NCBI GenBank assembly: GCA_964563335.1
Contig: CAZLWL010000072.1
Location: 1 to 13,020 of the forward strand
DNA length: 13,020 nucleotides
Reading direction: 5' to 3'
From: QNBT01 sp964563335
GTDB taxonomy: Bacteria; Planctomycetota; Phycisphaerae; Sedimentisphaerales; Anaerohalosphaeraceae
Shown: piece after piece, positions 6,888 through 13,020 of the stretch
Numbering within the stretch: position 1 is the stretch's first letter
How the letters are laid out: each line of letters opens with the position of its first letter
Translations under genes and position numbers: made by a program
Notes under the pieces: model-generated
Seen by the model: the letters and a program-made list of their open reading frames with translations, nothing else
Databases searched by the model: none
What the model was told of the DNA's origin: nothing

Positions 6888-7991
6888 ATGAGATCAAAAA
6901 GGCAAAAAATACTGATAATCAAGGTCGGGTATTCTGAGACTTTAGACCCGGAAATCAGCAATGAAACCAGTTATGGTGATGTCTTGAGGACTACGGTTCT
7001 TTTAAACCTTTACAAGGAAGACCACGTTACCTGGCTTGTGGATGAGAAGGCATATCCTATTCTTAAAAATAATCCATATATCGACAGGGTACTCATTTAT
7101 GATTTGACCAGCGTGTTGCAATTGCAGTCGGAGCATTTCGATACGGTCATCAATCTGGAGAAGGTACCGGGGCTCTGCGCCCTGGCCGACCAGATCACCG
7201 CCTAGTGTCGCTACGGATTCAGGTTCGATGTAAAAAAAGGCGAGGCCGAGGCCTACGAGGGAACCCAGAATGCCCTTTCGATGTGTCTGGACGAAGACAA
7301 AAAGAAAAAAGGCAGGAGGTATTGGCAGGAGCATCTGTTCGAGATGGTGGGCGCGAGATGGCAGAACCAGGAATATGTCTTCGGCTATCAGCCGAAAGCC
7401 GCCGAAAAATATGATGTCGGCTTTAACTATAAGGTCGGCAACAAATGGCCTTCGAAGGTCTGGTCTATGAGTAATTGGAAGAGATTGGAAAACCTGCTGG
7501 CAAAAGACCGGTCTGTATCGTGGCAGGAAGGCTTGGACGATATGGAGGAATATTTCGACTGGATAAACAGTTGCCGGGTCATCGTCACCAATGATAGTTT
7601 CGGTTTGCACCTCGCTATTGCATTGAAGAAGAAAATCGTGGCTATCTACGGTTCCACGAGCGCAAATGAAACATATCTTTACGGATTAGGTTCGATTTTC
7701 GTCCCCAAAGATGGTGCGTGCCCGGATGTTCCGTGCTATCTGCCCCAATGCAGGCATGATGAAAGGTTATGTGACGTCTCCTGTGAAGACGTATATGCAG
7801 AAATATGCCGACTCCTGGATAAGGAGCCTCATACGGTTGCCCAGCCGACGGTCAGCCTGTCAGATTTGCGGCAGCGCGTCACTCGGCAGCGGACGAAGCG
7901 CATTGCGGCCCAGTTTTCCGATGAGGACCCATGCCAGCAGGATAAACATATTGTGGCAACAAACCATGAAACGGTTGGTGTTAAGAAGTAG
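6888..7991 (+). pseudogene. GT9 (heptosyltransferase-like) gene interrupted by one in-frame TAG
   Basis: Two halves lie in the same frame and join at a single TAG (7203-7205, codon 106); without it the product would be 367 residues, the usual size for glycosyltransferase family 9. The first half has the GT9 N-terminal strand ILIIKVGYSETLDPE, then GDVLRTTVLLN and HVTWLVDEKAYPIL. The second half carries DVGFNYKVGNKWPSKVW, the conserved TNDSFGLHLAIAL (about 234-246) and IYGST (253-257) that bind the nucleotide sugar. Sequence flanking the stop is conserved in character (DQITA-stop-CRYGFRF), and TGG (Trp) to TAG is the simplest origin. TAG also ends other genes here (4269, 7991, 9919), which argues against reassignment. 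The second half has no credible start. GT9 enzymes add ADP-heptose or related sugars in lipopolysaccharide or protein glycans. Confidence 0.82.
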
Positions 7992-8039
7992 CAGACAGGC
8001 GATTATTGTGGATAAAATATAAATTCTGCCGAATTCACT

Positions 8040-8045
8040 GAGGAG
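8040..8045 (+). promoter_or_regulatory. Shine-Dalgarno GAGGAG for a TTG start
   Basis: GAGGAG lies 6 bases before TTG 8052, supporting this non-ATG start for the epimerase gene; the resulting N-terminus runs straight into the nucleotide-binding strand as expected. Confidence 0.7.
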
Positions 8046-8051
8046 ACCTAA

Positions 8052-9092
8052 TTGAATCTGAAAGTGAGAAAAGTTATCGTTACCGGTGGGGCTGGTTATG
8101 TCGGCTCGGTCCTGGTGCCAAAGCTGCTTGGGGCGGGTCACTACGTCAAGGTAATCGATTTATATATTTACGGGCGTGATGTTTTGGACGGTGTTAAAGA
8201 CCATCCGAATCTCATCCAGGTTGCAGGCGATATCAGGGATAAAGAGCTGCTGGAGCGGGAACTGGCCGGCTATGATACGGTGATTCATTTAGCGTGCATT
8301 TCCAATGACCCGAGTTTTGAGCTGGACCCGGCACTGGGTCGTTCCATTAATTATGATGCATTCATCCACTTAGTCCAAACGGCGAAAGATAATGGTATCA
8401 GCCGTTTTGTATATGCCTCCTCTTCCAGCGTTTACGGAATCAAATCTGAACCAAACGTTACTGAAGATTTGCCGCTGGAGCCGCTGACGGACTATTCAAA
8501 ATATAAAGCTTTGTGCGAACAAGTATTGCTTGAAGCGCAAAGCCCGGGCTTTGTTACGCTGATTGTACGTCCTGCGACGGTGTGCGGCTATTCACCGCGG
8601 CTCAGGCTTGATCTTACCGTAAATATCCTGACTAACCACGCCCTGGCCAACAGAATGATCAAGGTATTCGGCGGTTCCCAGATGCGGCCCAACATTCATA
8701 TCGAAGATATGACCGACCTGTACGTCGATGCACTCACCTGGCCCGATGCCGATATCGACGGTGAAATCTTCAACGCCGGCTACGAGAACCAACCGGTCGA
8801 ACAAATCGCCCAAATTGTCAAGGCTGTCGTCGGTGATGATGTGCAGATTGTCAAAACCGAAACGAATGACATCCGTTCCTATCATATATCCTCCGAAAAA
8901 ATCAGGTGCCGGCTCGGCTTTATGGCCAAGCGCACAATTGAAGATGCGGTGGTCGATTTGGTGTCCGCATTCGAAGCCGGCAAGATACCCGATTCGATGA
9001 CGGACGTTCGCTACTATAACATTAAGACGATGCAGGCCGTTGACCTCAGTCAAGTTCGGCACAGCGAAAACACGGAGTTGCTGATGAAATGA
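8052..9092 (+). CDS. NAD-dependent nucleotide-sugar epimerase/dehydratase (extended SDR)
   Basis: A 346-residue extended short-chain dehydrogenase. Dinucleotide-binding GGAGYVG lies at 12-18, an acidic residue (D36) follows the second strand as in NAD-binding members, YASSSSVYG at 121-129 supplies the catalytic Ser/Thr region, and Y148-x3-K152 (YSKYK) is the catalytic pair. RPATVCGYSPRLRLDL (173-188) and MRPNIHIEDM complete the substrate-binding lobe. Such enzymes epimerise, dehydrate or oxidise UDP-, GDP- or dTDP-sugars; the exact reaction is not readable. The TTG start is chosen for its Shine-Dalgarno. Its stop overlaps the start of the transketolase N-subunit gene by four bases (ATGA), indicating translational coupling and a shared pathway. 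Confidence 0.9.
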   Translation: MNLKVRKVIVTGGAGYVGSVLVPKLLGAGHYVKVIDLYIYGRDVLDGVKDHPNLIQVAGDIRDKELLERELAGYDTVIHLACISNDPSFELDPALGRSINYDAFIHLVQTAKDNGISRFVYASSSSVYGIKSEPNVTEDLPLEPLTDYSKYKALCEQVLLEAQSPGFVTLIVRPATVCGYSPRLRLDLTVNILTNHALANRMIKVFGGSQMRPNIHIEDMTDLYVDALTWPDADIDGEIFNAGYENQPVEQIAQIVKAVVGDDVQIVKTETNDIRSYHISSEKIRCRLGFMAKRTIEDAVVDLVSAFEAGKIPDSMTDVRYYNIKTMQAVDLSQVRHSENTELLMK

Positions 9093-9919
9093 CAGACCTA
9101 AAGCATAAAGCTCAGCGATTAAGAAAGACCATATTCAAGGTTATATGCCAAGGCGGCGGGGGTCACATCCCGGCGTGCCTTTCGATTGTGGAAATTCTGA
9201 CCGTCCTGTACCATCAGCTTTTGCGTATTGACCCTGATAATCCAAAAGAGGCCGACAGAGATCGCTTTATCCTCAGCAAAGGTCACGCAAGCGTGGCATT
9301 GTATGCCGTCCTTGCTGATAAAGGATTCATTAGTTTTGAGGAGCTTGCCACTTATGGTCATCCGGGTACGGTGCTGGGCGGACACCCCGACATGTACAAG
9401 GTCTCCGGCGTCGAGGCCTCTACAGGCGCGCTGGGACACGGATTTGGCTTCGGAGTGGGAATGGCCCTGGCGGGAAAAATGGACGCCAAAGATTATCGCG
9501 TCTTTACTTTGCTTGGTGACGGCGAATGTCAGGAAGGTTCGGTGTGGGAGGCCGCAATGTTCGCCCCGCAGCACAAACTCGACAATCTGATTGCAATAAT
9601 TGATTACAACAAGCTCCAGGCCCTGGACAAGCTGGAAAATATTGTTTCATTGGAACCGTTGGCTGATAAATGGACGGCATTTGGTTGGGAGGTCAGAGAG
9701 GTGGATGGCCATGATGTCACGGCTTTACTGAATGTTTTCCAGGCCGTCCCTTTTGAATCCGGCAAGCCCAGCCTTATCATCGCGCACACGACCAAGGGCA
9801 AGGGCATTTCCTTCATGGAAAATGTGCCAATATGGCATTACAGACTGCCCGATACGGAAGAAATGAAAATTGCCTGCGCCGAACTCGGCCTGGACGAACT
9901 AATCCTTCAGACACAGTAG
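9089..9919 (+). CDS. Transketolase, N-terminal subunit (thiamine diphosphate-binding)
   Basis: A 276-residue protein equal to the pyrophosphate-binding half of transketolase. It shows GGGHIPACLS (22-32, the GH-x-x-x-x-LS region), LSKGHAS (62-68), STGALGHGF (111-119) and the thiamine diphosphate motif starting GDGECQEGSVWEAA at 143 and ending IIDYN at 170-174. Transketolases move a two-carbon ketol unit between sugars. Split N and C subunits in a glycan cluster, rather than with central metabolism genes, suggest a dedicated role on a nucleotide sugar or keto-sugar, which is inference. The ATG overlaps the epimerase stop by four bases, and the partner subunit begins 9 bases after this stop, so the products probably act as a complex. 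It ends with TAG. Confidence 0.92.
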   Translation: MTDLKHKAQRLRKTIFKVICQGGGGHIPACLSIVEILTVLYHQLLRIDPDNPKEADRDRFILSKGHASVALYAVLADKGFISFEELATYGHPGTVLGGHPDMYKVSGVEASTGALGHGFGFGVGMALAGKMDAKDYRVFTLLGDGECQEGSVWEAAMFAPQHKLDNLIAIIDYNKLQALDKLENIVSLEPLADKWTAFGWEVREVDGHDVTALLNVFQAVPFESGKPSLIIAHTTKGKGISFMENVPIWHYRLPDTEEMKIACAELGLDELILQTQ

Positions 9920-9928
9920 ATAGTTGCT

Positions 9929-10888
9929 ATGAGAAATGCATGCGTATCAGCATTATATGATTTAGCCGCCCGCGACGAGCGGATTCTTGCCCTCGTTGCC
10001 GACAACGGCGCCATCGTGTATGATAAGTACCGCAGCGATTTTGGCGACCGTTTCATAAACTTTGGCATCAGTGAGGCAAACATGGTTTCCGTCGCCGCCG
10101 GCCTCGCCTCTACAGGTAAGATACCCTTTGCCTACACCATCGCAGGCTTTCTTACCATGCGTGCCTTTGAGCAGGTCAGAAATGACGTGTGTCTCCAGAA
10201 GATGAACGTCAAGCTGGTCGGCATCGGCGTTGGCTTTGTTTACAGCGACCTGGGTCCGACTCATCACACGGTTGAAGACATCGCTTTGATGCGAGCGCTG
10301 CCGGGCATGACCATTTTCTCGCCGGCGGACCCATTGGAGGCCAGGAAAGTAACGTTCGCCGCCGCCGAAATCGACGGCCCGGTCTATTTGCGATTGGCTA
10401 CCAGCAGGACGCCTAAGATTTATCACACAGATTACGATTTCGAAGTCGGCAGGGGGGTAACATTGACAGAAGGCACTGACATTACCATCGTATCGACCGG
10501 CAATATCCTGCACGAGGTTCTAAAGGCCGTGGATGAATTGGAAAAAGTCGGCGTTTTCACAAGGCTGATAAATATTCACACTATAAAGCCCTTCGACCGG
10601 GACATCATTCTTAAAGCCGCCCGCCAAACCGGCGCAATCCTGATCGTCGAAGAACATACGATATTCGGCGGCTTGGGCAGCATTGTCGCCGAGGTATTAA
10701 TGGAAAATGATATACCGTGCCGTTTCAAACGGATGGGTTTGAATGGCGTTTTCGCTTCGGGATACGGCACCTATGACGAGATGAAAGCGATTAATGGTCT
10801 TTCCCAAAGACATATTGTTGAAGCCGCCGCGGCACTAATCGAGGCCGGGAATGAAACAGTTGCTGAATGTTGTAACACCCTTACATAA
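9929..10888 (+). CDS. Transketolase, C-terminal subunit
   Basis: A 319-residue partner carrying the pyrimidine-binding domain: NFGISEANMVSVAAGLA (44-60) includes the catalytic glutamate E49, AYTIAGF (68-74) and RAFEQVRNDVC follow, and GPTHHTVEDIALM (109-121) is the conserved His-rich loop. The C-terminal third (STGNILHEVLKA; VEEHTIFGGLGSIVAEVL) is the transketolase C-terminal fold. Together with the 9089 gene it makes one full active site at a subunit interface. No strong Shine-Dalgarno is seen before ATG 9929, so it is probably coupled to its upstream partner. Its last 38 bases overlap the methyltransferase gene in another frame, tying four genes into one translational unit. Confidence 0.92.
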   Translation: MRNACVSALYDLAARDERILALVADNGAIVYDKYRSDFGDRFINFGISEANMVSVAAGLASTGKIPFAYTIAGFLTMRAFEQVRNDVCLQKMNVKLVGIGVGFVYSDLGPTHHTVEDIALMRALPGMTIFSPADPLEARKVTFAAAEIDGPVYLRLATSRTPKIYHTDYDFEVGRGVTLTEGTDITIVSTGNILHEVLKAVDELEKVGVFTRLINIHTIKPFDRDIILKAARQTGAILIVEEHTIFGGLGSIVAEVLMENDIPCRFKRMGLNGVFASGYGTYDEMKAINGLSQRHIVEAAAALIEAGNETVAECCNTLT

Positions 10889-11513
10889 GAAAACCAAACG
10901 CGACTACATCGGCAGGATGACCGATGATAAAGTCCACTGTATGCGCATAGCTCGAAAGTACGGCAAGGATTTCTGGGATGGCGACAGAAGATACGGCTAC
11001 GGCGGATACAAATACGACGGCAGATGGGAGCCGGTGGCCAGAAGATTGATAGAAATATACAGCCTGCCTGCCGATGCAAAAGTCCTGGATGTCGGCTGCG
11101 GCAAAGGATTTTTGCTGTATGAATTCAAGAAACTTTTGCCCCAAGCAACCGTAAAAGGTTTCGATATTTCATCTTATGCTGTTGAAAATGCAAAAGAAGA
11201 AATAAAAGAAAAGCTGTTTGTACATAAGGCACAGAACCCATATCCGTTTGAAGATGACGAATTTGACCTTGTTTTGTCTATAACGACCCTGCACAACCTT
11301 GGAATAAACGAATTAAAACCGGCATTGAAGGAGGTTGAGCGTGTCGGTAAAAACAAGTATATCGTTGTCGAAAGTTTCAGAAATGAAGAAGAGTTGTTTA
11401 ACGTGCAATGCTGGTCGCTTACATGCGAGTCTTTTTTCCGGCCGGAGGGGTGGGTTTGGCTGTTCGATGAGTTTGGATATACGGGTGATTACGAATTTAT
11501 CTTTTTTGAATGA
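10851..11513 (+). CDS. Class I SAM-dependent methyltransferase
   Basis: A 220-residue methyltransferase. Motif I VLDVGCGKGFLL spans 78-89, a second strand with FDIS at 104-107, and the motif IV region FDLVLSITTLHNL follows near 140. Ahead of the core is a tyrosine/glycine-rich segment YGYGGYKYDGRWEPVA (48-63), a lead that I associate with methyltransferases of sugar or glycan clusters, though no substrate is known. GAGG six bases before ATG 10851 supports this start, which lies inside the transketolase C gene, so it belongs to the same coupled unit. It most likely O- or N-methylates the sugar made by its neighbours or the finished glycan; this is inference. Confidence 0.85.
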   Translation: MKQLLNVVTPLHKKTKRDYIGRMTDDKVHCMRIARKYGKDFWDGDRRYGYGGYKYDGRWEPVARRLIEIYSLPADAKVLDVGCGKGFLLYEFKKLLPQATVKGFDISSYAVENAKEEIKEKLFVHKAQNPYPFEDDEFDLVLSITTLHNLGINELKPALKEVERVGKNKYIVVESFRNEEELFNVQCWSLTCESFFRPEGWVWLFDEFGYTGDYEFIFFE

Positions 11514-11538
11514 CCTGCTCTGTCGAAAACTTTATGGA

Positions 11539-11648
11539 TGTCATTCTGAGCGATAGCGAAGAATCTCTGTTTTTCAACTGGTATCAGATTCTTCACTTCC
11601 TCTTCGACTGCGCTCAGAGCTAAAGGCTGCGCTCCGTTCAGAATGACA
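11539..11648. repeat. Roughly 110-base inverted-repeat element with nested palindromes
   Basis: The ends TGTCATTCTGA (11539-11549) and TCAGAATGACA (11638-11648) are exact reverse complements over 11 bases. Inside, GAAGAATCT (11558-11566) pairs exactly with AGATTCTTC (11586-11594). TGCGCTC occurs twice (11609-11615 and 11628-11634), so the right arm looks internally expanded. It lies alone between two genes and carries no coding frame of note. The end motif (GTCATTCTGAG ... CTCAGAATGAC style) is one I recall as a dispersed palindromic repeat in many bacterial assemblies, so a REP/MITE-like element is likely. As RNA it could fold into a hairpin between the methyltransferase and radical SAM genes. 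No clear target-site duplication is seen. Confidence 0.75.
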
Positions 11649-11697
11649 ATTTGCGCATGTTTTTTATAGAGCAGAATGGCAATACTGCGGAGACGAG

Positions 11698-12768
11698 ATG
11701 GGCCAGCTATATACACAAATGAAAATATTTCATTATAAGGACAAGATCGAATCGCTTCGGCCGGAAGTTGATACGATACTGACCCCATTGCATATCAGGA
11801 TAAAGCCGACAAATGTATGCAATCATAACTGCAGGTATTGTGCCTACCGAATGGACGATTTGCAACTTGGCAAGGACATGAATGTGCGGGATTACATTCC
11901 GCGAGACAAAATGTTGGAGATAGTTGACGATATTGTCGAGATGGGTGTAAAGGCGGTAACGTTCAGCGGCGGCGGGGAGCCGTTTTGTTATCCGTACTTG
12001 CTCGACGTGGTGAAAAAGCTGTCGCAAAGTCCCGTCAAGTTTGCAGCTCTTACGAACGGCGCCTTGTTAAAGGGGAAGGTGGCCGAGGTTTTTGCCGAAT
12101 ATGCGACGTGGCTCAGGGTATCGGTAGATGGATGGGATGGAGCGAGTTACGCCGAATACAGGGGGGTGGGGGAGGATGAATTTGCGAAAGTGCTCGGCAA
12201 CATACGGAATTTCAAGAAGCTTGGCGGGCCATGTTATACGGGTGCGTGTGTCATTATTGACAGACAAAACGCAGGACATGTGTATGATTTAATTCAAACA
12301 CTGAACGGAACCGGATTGAATAGTATCAAATTATCTCCATGTATCATCAGTAACAGCAACTCAGAGAATAATGAATATCATAAGCCGATTTTCGATACCG
12401 TAAAGGACCAAATAGCAAAGGCGAAAGAGAATTTGGAGGCCGAAGATTTTGAGATTTTCGACTCGTACCACGAACAATTGGAGTCATTTGAAAAAGATTA
12501 TACGTGGTGTCCCTATTTACAGATTCTGCCTATTATCGGGGCCGATCAGAACGTCTATTCCTGTCAGGATAAAGCATATAATCTTGATGAAGGGTTGATC
12601 GGTTCCATAAAGAACGTACGGTTCAAGGATTTCTGGTTTTCAGACAAGAACAAGTTCTTCTCGATAAATCCGTCTCTACACTGCAACCATCATTGTGTAG
12701 CCAATGGGAAAAACGAAATGATCCTGAGTTATCTCGAAGCCGATAAAGAGCATCTTGGATTTGTATAA
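11698..12768 (+). CDS. Radical SAM/SPASM domain protein
   Basis: A 356-residue protein. The radical SAM motif C41-x3-C45-x2-C48 (VCNHNCRYC) is followed by FSGGGEP at 89-95, ALTNGALL at 117-124 and VSVDGWD at 141-147. The C-terminal region has Cys at 271 (WCPYL), 289 (YSCQDK), 329 and 333 (LHCNHHC), consistent with SPASM-type auxiliary clusters. GGAG lies 5 bases before ATG 11698; a second ATG at 11719 has no ribosome site. Its C-terminus matches the orphan tail at 3156-3296, so another member of this subfamily once stood upstream. It probably modifies a sugar or the glycan carrier; the substrate is unknown. It is separated from the coupled block by the inverted-repeat element. Confidence 0.88.
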   Translation: MGQLYTQMKIFHYKDKIESLRPEVDTILTPLHIRIKPTNVCNHNCRYCAYRMDDLQLGKDMNVRDYIPRDKMLEIVDDIVEMGVKAVTFSGGGEPFCYPYLLDVVKKLSQSPVKFAALTNGALLKGKVAEVFAEYATWLRVSVDGWDGASYAEYRGVGEDEFAKVLGNIRNFKKLGGPCYTGACVIIDRQNAGHVYDLIQTLNGTGLNSIKLSPCIISNSNSENNEYHKPIFDTVKDQIAKAKENLEAEDFEIFDSYHEQLESFEKDYTWCPYLQILPIIGADQNVYSCQDKAYNLDEGLIGSIKNVRFKDFWFSDKNKFFSINPSLHCNHHCVANGKNEMILSYLEADKEHLGFV

Positions 12769-12790
12769 TCTCGGAAAGGATGAATTATTG

Positions 12791-12958
12791 ATGCAGAGTC
12801 ACTACGGTAAAAAAGTTATTCTCTTTATTCCCAACTCCCGTTGGTTCGGCAAGCGTCAGTGGCTGATGGTCCACCAGGCCTATGAGTGGGACAGGATAAA
12901 CTTCAGTTCACCCGAGAAAACGGCCAAGGTCGTCGAGATGAATCCGGAATTTCTATAA
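12791..12958 (+). pseudogene. 55-codon ORF, possible chimeric gene remnant
   Basis: ATG 12791 follows GGAAAGGA by 10 bases and opens 55 codons to TAA 12956-12958. An upstream TTG at 12755 overlaps the previous gene and is less likely. The N-terminal part (KKVILFIPNSRWFGKRQWL) resembles the first strand of B12-binding radical SAM proteins. The end (VVEMNPEFL) resembles the last residues of the TIGR04372 glycosyltransferase at 5257-6450 (FLEMNPWFL). A short protein joining both looks like a start and an end left after an internal deletion, but both matches are short and a genuine small protein cannot be excluded. Confidence 0.4.
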
Positions 12959-12983
12959 ATTAGCTATCTGCCGTCGTTTTAGC

Positions 12984-13001
12984 AAGCGATGTCTGTCGCT
13001 T
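12984..13001 (+). terminator. Weak hairpin downstream of the last ORF
   Basis: AAGCGA and TCGCTT form a perfect 6-base stem with a 6-base loop, followed a few bases later by an AT-rich run with four T at 13011-13014. The stem is short and the T run is not immediate, so termination is only a possibility. Confidence 0.25.
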
Positions 13002-13020
13002 CCAATAATATTTTAATGTT

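Noticed and set aside
7002..7610. Long minus-strand frame opposite the GT9 gene (and similar ones opposite 8592-9062 and 9962-10513)
   Set aside because: These are antisense shadows of clear + strand genes, lack ribosome sites and show no recognisable domain.
7281..7991. Independent 236-residue gene
   Set aside because: It is in the same frame as 6888-7205, coding character continues between them, and it contains only the C-terminal half of GT9 with no credible start.

Overview
The window holds a one-directional (+ strand) accessory gene cluster for an unusual, heavily modified glycan. Chemistry and gene style fit an uncultivated Gram-negative, probably anaerobic bacterium. A 100-N scaffold gap flanked by exact 55-base copies points to a short-read, probably metagenomic, assembly. 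The gene repertoire (TPR proteins, radical SAM/SPASM enzymes, TIGR04372-type glycosyltransferase, split transketolase) and use of TTG starts would suit Planctomycetota or Omnitrophota, but this taxonomic guess is weak because no rRNA or other marker gene is present.

Layout. 1-1335: the 3' end of a repeat-helical protein, a five-TPR protein and a small helical protein resembling FliT/FlgN-type flagellar chaperones. 1460-2116: a WbpD-like left-handed beta-helix sugar N-acetyltransferase. 2141-4269: two different radical SAM/SPASM genes. The first is cut by the false gap, and the 3' tail of a third radical SAM gene, now missing, lies fused behind it. 4454-6450: an RmlD-like reductase and a TIGR04372-family glycosyltransferase, AT-richer by eye than the flanks. 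6451-6887: 437 bases with no convincing gene, probably decayed. 6888-7991: a GT9 (heptosyltransferase-like) gene broken by one in-frame TAG. 8052-11513: a tight, translationally coupled block of NAD-dependent sugar epimerase, transketolase N subunit, transketolase C subunit and SAM methyltransferase. 11539-11648: a roughly 110-base inverted-repeat element. 11698-12768: another radical SAM/SPASM gene. 12791-12958: a small, probably chimeric, gene remnant.

How it may work together (inference). The epimerase, reductase, acetyltransferase and two-subunit transketolase would make or remodel nucleotide-activated sugars. The transketolase could add or remove a two-carbon ketol unit on a sugar. The radical SAM enzymes and the methyltransferase would decorate sugars, and the glycosyltransferases would attach them. 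A flagellar-chaperone-like gene next to the cluster raises the possibility of a flagellin glycosylation island. The number of lesions (nonsense codon, orphan gene tail, decayed spacer, chimeric remnant) suggests that the island is turning over rapidly.
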